The notes beneath the pieces are model-generated. The model was not told the origin of the DNA. It saw only the letters and a program-made list of their open reading frames with translations, and did not search any database. Made by a program: the position numbers and the translations under genes. A stretch of DNA of 64,000 nucleotides from Gracilibacillus ureilyticus (GTDB taxonomy: Bacteria > Bacillota > Bacilli > Bacillales > Amphibacillaceae). The stretch is from contig NZ_FOGL01000008.1 in the NCBI RefSeq assembly GCF_900111195.1, positions 1 to 64,000 on the forward strand, in the 5' to 3' direction. Positions 15,460 through 24,615 of the stretch are shown here, piece after piece; within the stretch, counting starts at the first letter, position 1, and each line of letters opens with the position of its first letter.

Positions 15460-16584
15460 TCAAGACTGCCGATTCGTCAGCTGTTTCTTAAATTCTTCCT
15501 GATCTACCGGTAACTTTGTTTCTTTCCTTAACCAATCAGATAAATAAATGGCATTAATCATTTCCATACTGTTCAGTCCATCGAAGCCTGTAGCAATTAG
15601 TGTCTCATCTGTCCTGATATTTGCCGCGAAGTTTTCCAGTATCCTTACATAAGGATCATTCGAATCATCCCCGAAATCTTCGATCGTTTCCGTATAATGA
15701 TCCGGATTATTGTGACAGGACTTCATTTCATCAAGTGTGAGATCCCTGCTCCATTCCTGTTCAGGCTTGTTAAATGTTTTCACAATTAATCGTTCACTAT
15801 CTTCTACAACTATCTTTCCTTTATCTCCTGAAATTTCCAACCGGTCTATTCCGAAGTAATCATGAGTTCTTGATTGAAAGACACCACTTGCTCCATTCTC
15901 ATAATGAAAAAATGCCGTCACGTCATCATCTACTTCTATATCCCGCCTGGAACCATACTTTAAATTGGCATACACCTTGTCAGGCATTCCGAATAACCAT
16001 TGAATTAAATCAATCTGGTGGGATGCCTGGTTAATTAATACACCGCCACCTTCACCTTTCCATGTAGCACGCCATTCGTTCTGATCAAAATATGCCTGGG
16101 TTCGCCATACCGTACTCATCGTCCAGTCCCAGTTTCTGATTTCTCCAATTATTTGATCTGCAAGCAATTTTTTCAGTCTCTGATGGACCGAATTAGCACG
16201 TTGATTGAATAGCATTGCAAATGTTAGCTGTTTCTTCTTTTCTGCTGTTTTCATTAGGGACTCTGCCTGACTGACATACACAGAAAGCGGTTTTTCCACT
16301 AAAACATGCTTATCATGCTGCAATGCAAACTCTGCAACCTCAGTGTGCTGATAATGGGGAACACAAATGATAACCGCATCAAATTGATCTGATTGAATTA
16401 ATTCTTCATAATTTTGAAAAAATGTAACACCAGGATATTCCTTTTCCACGTACTGCTTCTTTGATGATGAGCGTGAGCAAACAGCAGAAAGCTCCAGCCC
16501 CTCTACTTTCTGCTCAAATATCATTGAGGCATATTTCTTCCCCTGAATACCTAATCCAATAATTCCTGCCCTTACGTTTTTCAA
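15460..16584 (-). CDS. Gfo/Idh/MocA-family oxidoreductase
   Basis: The 374-residue dehydrogenase has the Rossmann motif AGIIGLGIQGKKYASMIF, VEKPLSV and a C-terminal domain with GEGGGVLINQASHQIDLIQW. The start codon is TTG, supported by GAGGGGAG 8 bases upstream and by the family N-terminus. It lies downstream of YesL and the LplBC-like permeases on the same strand, but a terminator separates it from yesL. Its substrate is presumably a sugar imported by that transporter; this is inference. Confidence 0.87.
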   Translation of the reverse strand: MKNVRAGIIGLGIQGKKYASMIFEQKVEGLELSAVCSRSSSKKQYVEKEYPGVTFFQNYEELIQSDQFDAVIICVPHYQHTEVAEFALQHDKHVLVEKPLSVYVSQAESLMKTAEKKKQLTFAMLFNQRANSVHQRLKKLLADQIIGEIRNWDWTMSTVWRTQAYFDQNEWRATWKGEGGGVLINQASHQIDLIQWLFGMPDKVYANLKYGSRRDIEVDDDVTAFFHYENGASGVFQSRTHDYFGIDRLEISGDKGKIVVEDSERLIVKTFNKPEQEWSRDLTLDEMKSCHNNPDHYTETIEDFGDDSNDPYVRILENFAANIRTDETLIATGFDGLNSMEMINAIYLSDWLRKETKLPVDQEEFKKQLTNRQS

Positions 16585-16752
16585 TTTATTTCTCCCCTCT
16601 CATATTTTTGACTCCACAGGCTGGCTTTTTTCATTATTATTATGTATGGACATGGTCCCTGTGAATATTCGAATCATGAATTTACCATTATATTTAATTT
16701 TATACTATCACCTCCTATTCCACAAAAGAATACGCTTCCATCTTCCGTAAAT

Positions 16753-16781
16753 AAAAAAACCGAACATATCAAACAGTTCGG
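16753..16781 (-). terminator. Terminator downstream of the yesL-type gene
   Basis: CCGAAC and GTTCGG around a 10-base loop are followed by seven T on the minus strand. The rest of the 214-base gap to the Gfo/Idh gene contains a TATAAT-like box but no clear full promoter. Confidence 0.75.
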
Positions 16782-16798
16782 CTTTGAAGAACGAGTTA

Positions 16799-17437
16799 TT
16801 AATTTTCGACAGCCGCATACTGATCGCGCTCAGTTTTATTTGACCGGGCTGCCATGCTCCGGAAGATCTTTAATGAAAAGAATTGAACCAGACATGCGAA
16901 TATACTTATACCGGTAAACAAAAATAACCCTGGAATAATTTTGAAAATAAAACTGAAAGCTATCACACTTCCTGCTAGTAAAACGGTCAGAAACGGATTA
17001 ACAAAAAGTAATAAAAACGAATGCTTCACTGCAGAGATCCATGTCACTGAAAACTGTAAAGATATCGGGATTATTAACAGACTGCATGTAAGGAAAACCA
17101 TCAGAACGGTCAGGATAGGGTAGTAGCTTAATTGAATCAGTTCATTCGGAGCAACCTCCGCAATCGACAAATTAATATATAATAAACTGCCGGTCAGAAC
17201 GAATATTAAACCAGATAAATTGCTTTTTATAAAATATTGTTTATATATATTTAGAAATGTTCTTGCAATCGGCAGATCACTTTCACCCAGTAACCATTTT
17301 CTCATCAGATAGAAAGTTGCCACTAGTGCCGGAAAGAAACCAAAAATGACCAGCCCGGCAAAGGAAAAAACAATTGCCAGCAAATTTACATAAACGACTC
17401 TCAAAATCGTGTCAGCTAAATAATATATCCGCTCCAT
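16799..17437 (-). CDS. yesL: YesL-family (DUF624) membrane protein
   Basis: The 212-residue protein has five or six transmembrane helices and the family-typical start MERIYYLADTILRVVYVNLL, then FPALVATFYLMRKWLLGE. In B. subtilis yesL heads the rhamnogalacturonan-use cluster together with a YesMN sensor-regulator. Its biochemical role is unknown; it is regularly found with Lpl-type sugar ABC transporters, as here. It lies 13 bases after the permease gene and ends the operon before a terminator. Confidence 0.85.
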   Translation of the reverse strand: MERIYYLADTILRVVYVNLLAIVFSFAGLVIFGFFPALVATFYLMRKWLLGESDLPIARTFLNIYKQYFIKSNLSGLIFVLTGSLLYINLSIAEVAPNELIQLSYYPILTVLMVFLTCSLLIIPISLQFSVTWISAVKHSFLLLFVNPFLTVLLAGSVIAFSFIFKIIPGLFLFTGISIFACLVQFFSLKIFRSMAARSNKTERDQYAAVEN

Positions 17438-17450
17438 TCTGTCACCACCT

Positions 17451-18341
17451 TTATTCCTTCACAGATCCCAGAGTGATTCCATGAATAAAATACTTCTGTA
17501 AAAATGGATAAACGAGTAATACTGGAATCATAGCTATAAAGATTTTTGCCGCATCCAGTGTCCGGTTGGATAATTCACTCATCCGCTTATATTGATCTTC
17601 TGTCATTGTGGACGGATCAACAGAGACTACTAATTGCTGAATATATGTTTGCAATGGATAAAATTCTTCCCTCGTCATAAATATTAACCCATATAAAAAT
17701 TCATTCCAGTGGTAGACAATACTGAACAGGGAGACTGTAGCAAGTACTGGAATGGAAAGTGGAATATACAATTTAAACAGAATATACCACGGACCAGCCC
17801 CGTCTACCAATGCTGCCTCTTCCAACGATTTCGGCAAATTCCTGAAAAAGTTGATTGTCAGGATAATGTTGAAAACAATTGTCTGCGCCCCGCCTACAAG
17901 AACCAGTGCCCAAATACTGTTCATTAGCCCGTAACCTTTAATGGTTAGATAAAGCGGGATCAAGCCGCCATTAAATAACATCGTAAAAATAAGTGTCCAC
18001 ATTAACACATTTCTTCCTTTAAAATCTTTTACCGTCTTTGACAGCGGATATGCCATTAAAGGGACGATAATAAAGTTCAGACCCGCTCCTAGTACCACCC
18101 TTTGAATGGAAATCCAGAAAGATTTAAAAAATTGGCTGTCCTGTAATAATTGCTTATAGGAATCAAAATTAAAATCTACCGGCCATAATGCGACAGCTCC
18201 AGCCGCTGCAGCTGTTTTGGAGCTTAATGACAAGGAGAGTGTATACCATAATGGCAGAATGCATGTAAGTGCAACTAGCGCCAGAATAGTAATTAACACT
18301 ATGTCCGCCATTCTGGAAGATAACGATTTACTTCTTAGCAT
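17451..18341 (-). CDS. Carbohydrate ABC transporter permease, LplC/YtcP type
   Basis: The 296-residue inner-membrane permease has about six helices. It carries the EAA loop that docks to the ATPase (EEAALVDGAGPWYILFKLYI) and ends in FIHGITLGSVKE, typical of the LplC/YtcP group. It pairs with the LplB-type permease 14 bases upstream and the LplA-like lipoprotein. No ATPase gene is present; such importers usually share the housekeeping MsmX ATPase. The substrate is likely a plant oligosaccharide. Confidence 0.9.
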   Translation of the reverse strand: MLRSKSLSSRMADIVLITILALVALTCILPLWYTLSLSLSSKTAAAAGAVALWPVDFNFDSYKQLLQDSQFFKSFWISIQRVVLGAGLNFIIVPLMAYPLSKTVKDFKGRNVLMWTLIFTMLFNGGLIPLYLTIKGYGLMNSIWALVLVGGAQTIVFNIILTINFFRNLPKSLEEAALVDGAGPWYILFKLYIPLSIPVLATVSLFSIVYHWNEFLYGLIFMTREEFYPLQTYIQQLVVSVDPSTMTEDQYKRMSELSNRTLDAAKIFIAMIPVLLVYPFLQKYFIHGITLGSVKE

Positions 18342-18355
18342 GGACTTCTCCTCCT

Positions 18356-19246
18356 TTAGAAAATCCGGTAATTTGTGAATTTATATGCTAAATAGTAAGA
18401 AAGACTGATTAATATAAATCCGACGACTGACTTCAATAAACCGACAGCAGTTGCTAATTCATACTGCAGATTTAACAATCCAGCCCTGTAAACCCATGTA
18501 TCAATAATATCGCCAGTTGAATAGACGAGCGGATTATATAAATTAAATATTTGGTCAAAGCCTGCATTTAACACATTGCCAAGACTTAATACGGCTAATA
18601 AGACGGCAGTTGTCCGGATCCCCGGCAATGTAACATGCCACAGCATTTTTAAACGATTTGCCCCATCAATACCTGCAGCCTCGTATAGTGCAGGATTTAT
18701 ACCGGTTAATGCAGCTAAATAAATGATCGTATTAAACCCAAACTCTTTCCATATATCACTGCCAACTACTAAGAAAGGAAACAGATCTGCCCGGCCAAAA
18801 AAAAGTACAGGCTCCATCCCGAACATCCCAAGCAGCTGATTAATCGGACCCTGGTATGCAAAAATATCCAATAAAACCCCGCCTAATATAACCCACGAGA
18901 GGAAGTGGGGCAGATAAACAATTGTTTGAATCGATCTTTTAAGCCCAATATAACGTAACTCATTCAACATTAAGGCAAAAACTAAAGGAACAATTAAATT
19001 GCCGATTATTTTCATAATGGCAATAAATATGGTGTTATAAAATACGTTCATTGTATCGTTTAATGTGAACATATATTTGAAAGTCTCTAAACCAACAAAT
19101 TCTGAGCCAAACACCCCCTGGCCCGGATTATAACTCTGAAATGCAATGACTATCCCAAACATCGGTACAATACTAAATAAAATTAGCCAGACAAATCCAG
19201 GAACAAGCATTAAATAATAATGCTTGGCGAATCCCTTTGTTTTCAT
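18356..19246 (-). CDS. Carbohydrate ABC transporter permease, LplB type
   Basis: The 296-residue permease has six helices and the EAA-loop sequence LYEAAGIDGANRLKMLWHVT. It also has the family stretch HYYLMLVPGFVWLILFSIVP near the N-terminus and YKFTNYRIF at the C-terminus. The start is taken at MKTKGFAKHYY, 8 bases after GGGAG; a 22-residue longer reading exists but has no ribosome site and an atypical extension. It follows the lipoprotein gene, from which a stem-loop separates it. Confidence 0.9.
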   Translation of the reverse strand: MKTKGFAKHYYLMLVPGFVWLILFSIVPMFGIVIAFQSYNPGQGVFGSEFVGLETFKYMFTLNDTMNVFYNTIFIAIMKIIGNLIVPLVFALMLNELRYIGLKRSIQTIVYLPHFLSWVILGGVLLDIFAYQGPINQLLGMFGMEPVLFFGRADLFPFLVVGSDIWKEFGFNTIIYLAALTGINPALYEAAGIDGANRLKMLWHVTLPGIRTTAVLLAVLSLGNVLNAGFDQIFNLYNPLVYSTGDIIDTWVYRAGLLNLQYELATAVGLLKSVVGFILISLSYYLAYKFTNYRIF

Positions 19247-19297
19247 TACCTTAACTCCCTTCTCTGCGATTCGTACCGCTCCCCTTACCCTTTTGAA

Positions 19298-19332
19298 TAC
19301 GTAAGGCGCCATACGTATCGACGCCTAACGTA
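19298..19332 (-). promoter_or_regulatory. Intercistronic stem-loop between lipoprotein and permease genes
   Basis: TACGTTAGGCG pairs with CGCCTTACGTA (one mismatch, 13-base loop). No T run follows, so it is not a clear terminator. Such hairpins commonly protect the upstream lipoprotein mRNA and keep permease expression lower. Confidence 0.6.
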
Positions 19333-19340
19333 AGGAAGAC

Positions 19341-21038
19341 TTAATTAACCGCTTCTGCAACTTCTTCAGTAATTGTATCTCCGCCTTGCTGCTTCCAGTC
19401 TTCGACAAATTGGTCAAACGCATCTAGTGGTTCCGTACCCATTATAATTTTCAGGAAAGTCTCATCCTCCAGTTTTTTCAGATTTACCCATCTGTCTTCC
19501 ATTGTTTTTGTCTGGGAATAGATCAGACTTTTTACACCTTTTATTTCTGTGTCAACTAATGGTGCCGTTCCTACCAATGCCGAATATGCTCTCGTCCATT
19601 GACCTAAATGATTTTCGATATCCCAATATTGAATATCCATATTATCGTAAGGTTCCAGTTTCACATCAAAAATCGTGTCAACATCTGACTTTAGAAGCTT
19701 ATATGCAGGCATATCGTAAAAGTCCTCGGGTTGTTTCGTACCTGCGAGTACTTCCCTCAGTGCAACTGTAGTAACCTCCATTTCATCTGCAGGGGCATAG
19801 ACCAGACGTAACGGATAATAGCCAGGACCGCCAATGCTTGGGTCAAATTCGGATTCATTTGCTAACAAGTTATTTAATATTTTCATTGCAGCTTCCGGAT
19901 GTTCATAATCTTTTCTAACTACAACAAATTGCGTCGTTGTCGTACTTAAATGCGGGGTATATTCTCCATTGGCATCCAGTGGCAAAGCATATGACTGCCA
20001 GTTGGCATCAGGGTTATTTTTAACGGCATCCGTTAATGGACCGTATGGCATCCAGAACGGACCAAAAAACATACCAGTATTTCCGCTAATAATAGATTCC
20101 CCTGAGTCTTCCCTAACACCCATTTCGGCATCAATCAGCCCTTCACTGTACATATCCCGTAAAACAGATAGTGCTTCTTTTGTTTCCGGAAGAATCGATC
20201 CATAAACCGGATTTCCGTCCTCCCCTTCCAGCCAGTAACCAGGATAGGAATGTAATGCAGAGAAGATCCCATCAAAGCCGTATAAATTATTGGTTGACTC
20301 AATAAAATTGGCATACAGCTTATTGCTTGTATCAGGACCTGCTAATCCGATTGTGTCATCTTCTCCATTTCCATCAGGGTCTTCTTCCACAAACGCTCTT
20401 GCCACTTCTTTTAATTCTTCTACAGTCTGAGGCGGCTCCAGACCCAACTTATCCAGCCAGTCTTTCCTTATCCATAAATTATGAACACCATCTGCACCGG
20501 CCTGGGAATTGGGGATTGCCATAATTTTACCGTCAAAAGTTACATTATCCAGTGCTACTCCACCAGAACTATCAATAATTTCCTTGATTGCAGGGGAAGC
20601 ATAATTCTCATATATTTCTGTCAGGTCAGCAATTTGATCAGCTTCCACCATCTGCCTTAATTCAACTGGCCCTACCACCATTGCGTCAGGTAAATCATTA
20701 CTAGCAATGGCTAAACTAACCTTTTGGTCATAATTGGATGGGGAGGCAGTGAATGCGTGCTCTACCTCAATATTTAGATTTTCTTTTACATGTCGTGTGT
20801 ACTGGTTATCCAGCGGTGTATCTCCATCCTGCAAACTAGTATCACTCGGATCAACCTCTTGTCCAATCGCAATGGTGATTGTTTCATCATACTTTCCAAA
20901 TGGGTCAGCAGGTTCCGAAGCTGTCGGTGGATTTTCTTCCGCATCTTCCTCGACAGTCGTTTCCTCATTTGAACACGCTGCGAGTACGAAGAAAAAAATA
21001 ATTGCTAAAATACTCCATAATTTCTTTTTGCTATCCAT
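19341..21038 (-). CDS. Extracellular sugar-binding lipoprotein, LplA type
   Basis: The 565-residue protein starts with a lipoprotein signal ending in the lipobox LAAC (Cys22), followed by an acidic linker and a family-1 solute-binding domain. The length matches LplA/YtcQ-type proteins (about 500-560 residues). A DPDGNGEDDT loop resembles a calcium-binding loop common in this group. It should capture an oligosaccharide outside the membrane and hand it to the two permeases. Its promoter carries a cre-like site, and the YesMN-type regulators lie immediately upstream. Confidence 0.9.
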   Translation of the reverse strand: MDSKKKLWSILAIIFFFVLAACSNEETTVEEDAEENPPTASEPADPFGKYDETITIAIGQEVDPSDTSLQDGDTPLDNQYTRHVKENLNIEVEHAFTASPSNYDQKVSLAIASNDLPDAMVVGPVELRQMVEADQIADLTEIYENYASPAIKEIIDSSGGVALDNVTFDGKIMAIPNSQAGADGVHNLWIRKDWLDKLGLEPPQTVEELKEVARAFVEEDPDGNGEDDTIGLAGPDTSNKLYANFIESTNNLYGFDGIFSALHSYPGYWLEGEDGNPVYGSILPETKEALSVLRDMYSEGLIDAEMGVREDSGESIISGNTGMFFGPFWMPYGPLTDAVKNNPDANWQSYALPLDANGEYTPHLSTTTTQFVVVRKDYEHPEAAMKILNNLLANESEFDPSIGGPGYYPLRLVYAPADEMEVTTVALREVLAGTKQPEDFYDMPAYKLLKSDVDTIFDVKLEPYDNMDIQYWDIENHLGQWTRAYSALVGTAPLVDTEIKGVKSLIYSQTKTMEDRWVNLKKLEDETFLKIIMGTEPLDAFDQFVEDWKQQGGDTITEEVAEAVN

Positions 21039-21078
21039 TTTACTTCCCCTTTCATTTTCAGAAATTTATTACAGCTTC

Positions 21079-21106
21079 ATCATACCACTTGTGAAAGCGC
21101 ATTCAA
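21079..21106 (-). promoter_or_regulatory. Promoter of the LplA-like transporter operon
   Basis: TTGAAT and TATGAT are separated by 16 bases on the minus strand, about 40 bases before the ATG. The -35 lies within a cre-like site. Confidence 0.6.
21092..21105. promoter_or_regulatory. cre-like site overlapping the -35
   Basis: TGAAAGCGCATTCA matches 13 of 14 cre consensus positions. CcpA bound here would block RNA polymerase directly. Confidence 0.6.
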
Positions 21107-21212
21107 TAAGTGAGATGTTCTGAATATAACGGGGATATCTGTTTGTTACAATATCCTGCCGATGACTGTTTTCCTGCTTATCATACATCTGTCATACTCC
21201 TGCCAAACAATT

Positions 21213-22604
21213 TTATACCCTTTTATGTTTCTTTCGGTATTCACTAGGTAAGAAACCTGTCTCCTGTTTAAACACTTTACTAAAATACTTCACATCAGTG
21301 TAACCAACCTTCTCTGCTATAAGTGAGACTTTCTCCAGCGAGTTTTCTAAAAAATGTTTCGCTTTATTAATACGGGAAAGTTTCACATATTCATGAAAAG
21401 TGAATCCCGCTACCTGTTTAAAACAAACACAAAAATAACTTCTGCTCATATTGACCTGCCCGGATATATCTGTTGCGGTAATCGTTTCACCTAACCTTTT
21501 TTCGATTAAATAGATTGCCCTGATAATACATTGAGTCGTTTCATTCGAAATGGTTTTCTTATAAATCGTTTCAGATATGTTTGCTTTTGTTTCAGCTAAC
21601 CATTGCTCTACTTCATACCAGTAATGAAAGGAATCTGGTAAAGTAATTTCATCAGGTAAAATTTCGGCAAAGATGCGGCGGCATTCGCTCATTGTTATTA
21701 TCAATAATTCCATTAATTTATTCTTTGTTAGTCTTAATTGCTTTAACCCATAAAGCATTTTATTAAAAATATTCTGCTCGAACACCCATTGAAGTGAGAG
21801 TAACTCCTCTCTTACCTTTTTCATATTGTCCGTCTCAGGGTGGTAAACAGTGATCGGAATTTGGCCGATATCCCTTATGTTTATTGATTTCGGTTGATCT
21901 AACTCGTAAAAAAATATATTTTCCTTAAATCGCTGGATCAATTGCTGTAATTGCTGGAAGGTACATGAGCTTGAGTCGTCCACATTAATAATTATTATTG
22001 CGCCCTCCCAGCTTGGAATGGCAGATATTTTCCCAGCGTATGTTTTTTTCCTCCAGTCATTTTCTAATGGGACAAATACTGCATCTGAAGCGGTATAAAT
22101 TATTTCCTCCTCTTGAATTATTTCTTCCAATGTCTGTTTATTGTGAGCAGACATATACTCAAATAATACAATCCACCCGTTAAAAATGGTGTCCTTGTTA
22201 AATGACCGAGGGTTTTTCCGGATTTCTGCATCAATCCGTTTCTTTATCCGTGCAAGGGTCTTATCCATATTTTCACTGTCCAGCTCTACCTTGGCGATAT
22301 AATCAATGGCTCCTAGCCGCATAGCTTCCTGGATGTATTCAAAGTCCCTGTGCAAAGACAATACAACGATAAAAATATCGGGATATCTCTCTTTTACAAT
22401 ACGTATTAATTCTATTCCGGACATAATTGGCATGGCCAGGTCTGTTATGAGTAAATCCACATGATTTTCCTGAAGAAACTCTCGTGCTTTTTCACCATTC
22501 TTCGCTTCGCCAACCACTTCCATACCAAATGATTTCCAGTCAAATGCAGCAATTAAGCTTTTCCTGACGAGTTTATCATCCTCTACCAGTAAAACTTTAA
22601 TCAT
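21213..22604 (-). CDS. YesN-type response regulator (receiver plus AraC HTH)
   Basis: The 463-residue protein has an N-terminal receiver with phospho-acceptor Asp in LLITDLAMP, a long linker and a C-terminal AraC-type double helix-turn-helix (SRSYFCVCFKQVAGF and DVKYFSKVFKQETGF). The conserved receiver lysine is present, but the following residue is Val (IAKVEL) rather than the usual Pro. It overlaps the sensor kinase gene by 8 bases. It should activate the lipoprotein-permease operon that follows. Confidence 0.9.
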   Translation of the reverse strand: MIKVLLVEDDKLVRKSLIAAFDWKSFGMEVVGEAKNGEKAREFLQENHVDLLITDLAMPIMSGIELIRIVKERYPDIFIVVLSLHRDFEYIQEAMRLGAIDYIAKVELDSENMDKTLARIKKRIDAEIRKNPRSFNKDTIFNGWIVLFEYMSAHNKQTLEEIIQEEEIIYTASDAVFVPLENDWRKKTYAGKISAIPSWEGAIIIINVDDSSSCTFQQLQQLIQRFKENIFFYELDQPKSINIRDIGQIPITVYHPETDNMKKVREELLSLQWVFEQNIFNKMLYGLKQLRLTKNKLMELLIITMSECRRIFAEILPDEITLPDSFHYWYEVEQWLAETKANISETIYKKTISNETTQCIIRAIYLIEKRLGETITATDISGQVNMSRSYFCVCFKQVAGFTFHEYVKLSRINKAKHFLENSLEKVSLIAEKVGYTDVKYFSKVFKQETGFLPSEYRKKHKRV

Positions 22605-24321
22605 TGATGATCCCTCCTTTTATATACGGAATGATTAAAATAACCGTCGTACCTTCACCTAATACGCTTTCCATGGCGACCTTTGCCTTGTCAGCATAAG
22701 TCCTTTCGAGAATCCGCTTCACATAATTTAACCCTATCCCCATCCCGCTTCTTGATTGCCTGTAAGTATTATCAGCCAATACCGATTGAATTTTTTCCTC
22801 AGTCATTCCACGCCCGTCATCTTTCACTTTTATGATCACCATTTCACCATTTGTTTGAATATGGATTTCCAGTGTGCCGTCATCAACCAATCCATGGTAA
22901 ATCGCATTTTCTACAATCGGCTGAAGGATAAACCTTGGTACTGGTGAAAGCAACACCTCTTCTGGAATATTGTTATAGAGACAGTAATCAAAGTCATAAC
23001 GGATCTGCTGTAACTGAATATACTGCTCCATCGATTCCAGTTCCTCGCCTAATGTAGAAAGAAAGCCTAACTTACCCATATTGTAGTAAAGAATTTTATT
23101 CAGTGAGGTTAACAGATTTGTTGCTTCTTTCCTGTCTCCTGCAACAACAAGCCATCTAGCTGTATCTAATGTATTCATTAAAAAGTGCGGGTTAATCTGA
23201 TGAACCAGTTTTTCCACTTCCAGATCTGCGCGTTTCCTCTCCTTCTGCTCTATTTCATTAATTAAGCTGGCAATCTGTTTTTTCATATGGCGAAACTGTA
23301 TTGTCAACTCCCGAAATTCAGGAATATTTGTCTGAATAACCTCTGAGGTGAAATTATTATTTTTCATCAGATTAATTTCATAATTGAATTCATTTAATGG
23401 TTTGTATAGTGTTTTCCATAGTAAAAGTGCAATAATTAAACTGAGAACTAAAAATAAAATACCGAAATAAATCATTTGTGTGACCCAGTGATTTACCTCC
23501 CGCTGATATTCAGCAATCGGAATTAATGCTATAATGCTCCATCCGCGACTGGTTTCTTCTTTAAACCAGTAATAACCAGACTGCTTTCCAGCTTGGATTT
23601 TACTATCAGCAAAAAAAGAAGTGCCATATGCAAATTCTGGGTGATCACTGTAAATAACATTGTCTGAATCATCAAGAATAAGGTAGCTTGTTCCATCCAT
23701 ATTTCTCGCTTCCTTAAACAGGCTTTTAGACAGGTCAAAGTTTGATTCTAAATAAATAAAAATATCTTTACGGTTAGGGATGCGCAGCTGCCTGATTGTT
23801 GATAAAACATAACCTGTATTATACCTCTCCATACTGAGATGCGGACCGAAATTATGCATTTCAAATCCTTCAATCAATAATGGATCATTTCTCAGCCTAA
23901 ACCCTTCTTTTACACCATGACTGTTGAATAAGTAATGACTGTCACGCTCCATGTATATGAGCGATAAGCCAATATTTGGGTTACTGAATGTGATAAGATT
24001 CAGTTCTTTTTTCACATCATCATAATACTTCGCCCGCTGATAGCCTTGCTCCATCATAAGGTATGCATTCAGTTTAAAGCTGATATTCTCCGAATAAGCA
24101 ATCTGCTGGGAAACATAATTCAGATCCTCAATCGTATTTTCCATTGATAAGCGTACTTGCTGCAGATTACTTTGAATCGATTCATGGAGTTTTCTTGTTA
24201 ATATATCAGACATCGAAAAGTAAGAAAAAATTACTGTAAATATAACGGGAATAAGTGTGCTAATCGCAAAGATCAGTGCAATCCTGCTTTTTAAACTTAA
24301 CGAATGAAAAAAATCAAGCAA
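22597..24321 (-). CDS. YesM-type sensor histidine kinase
   Basis: The 574-residue membrane kinase has helices at about 15-35 and 280-300 flanking an extracellular sensor domain. A HAMP-like segment, a His_kinase domain with phospho-acceptor His in HQINPHFLMNTL, and an ATPase with N box (QPIVENAIYHG) and G boxes (DDGRGM, GMGIGL) follow. It senses an extracellular sugar, or the loaded binding protein. The start is TTG in this reading, with no good ribosome site nearby, so the N-terminus is less certain than the rest. Confidence 0.88.
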   Translation of the reverse strand: MLDFFHSLSLKSRIALIFAISTLIPVIFTVIFSYFSMSDILTRKLHESIQSNLQQVRLSMENTIEDLNYVSQQIAYSENISFKLNAYLMMEQGYQRAKYYDDVKKELNLITFSNPNIGLSLIYMERDSHYLFNSHGVKEGFRLRNDPLLIEGFEMHNFGPHLSMERYNTGYVLSTIRQLRIPNRKDIFIYLESNFDLSKSLFKEARNMDGTSYLILDDSDNVIYSDHPEFAYGTSFFADSKIQAGKQSGYYWFKEETSRGWSIIALIPIAEYQREVNHWVTQMIYFGILFLVLSLIIALLLWKTLYKPLNEFNYEINLMKNNNFTSEVIQTNIPEFRELTIQFRHMKKQIASLINEIEQKERKRADLEVEKLVHQINPHFLMNTLDTARWLVVAGDRKEATNLLTSLNKILYYNMGKLGFLSTLGEELESMEQYIQLQQIRYDFDYCLYNNIPEEVLLSPVPRFILQPIVENAIYHGLVDDGTLEIHIQTNGEMVIIKVKDDGRGMTEEKIQSVLADNTYRQSRSGMGIGLNYVKRILERTYADKAKVAMESVLGEGTTVILIIPYIKGGIIND

Positions 24322-24417
24322 TCTGCGAATATACCGTTGTTTTTTAGAGATTGGAAACCCTCCTTTTCATTCATTATATTCAGTGAGTCTATTTCAAAGA
24401 ATCAAAGACACGCCAAA

Positions 24418-24431
24418 AGAAACCGCTTTCC
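24418..24431. promoter_or_regulatory. cre-like site downstream of the yesMN promoter
   Basis: AGAAACCGCTTTCC matches 12 of 14 cre positions and contains the palindromic core GAAACCGCTTTC, just downstream of the predicted start of transcription. Confidence 0.45.
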
Positions 24432-24441
24432 TTATTAAAAA

Positions 24442-24470
24442 AGTATAATGAAATCTTATATATTAAGCAA
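24442..24470 (-). promoter_or_regulatory. Promoter of the sensor-regulator operon
   Basis: TTGCTT and TATACT are separated by exactly 17 bases on the minus strand, leaving a 5' leader of about 110 bases. Confidence 0.6.
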
Positions 24471-24560
24471 CACGGTATAGATGTTTTACATAATCATTCC
24501 ACTTTTACGTGAAACGTGATAAACTTGTCACCACAAAAATCGGGAATGTTTCATTTATGT

Positions 24561-24599
24561 AAATAAAAAGACTTTTGATCCTCTGCTGATCAAAAGTCT
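24561..24599 (-). terminator. Terminator of the lactate permease gene
   Basis: The 12-bp perfect stem AGACTTTTGATC / GATCAAAAGTCT with a 7-base loop is followed by TTTTTATTT on the minus strand. Confidence 0.85.
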
Positions 24600-24615
24600 C
24601 TATCTTTCAAACTCG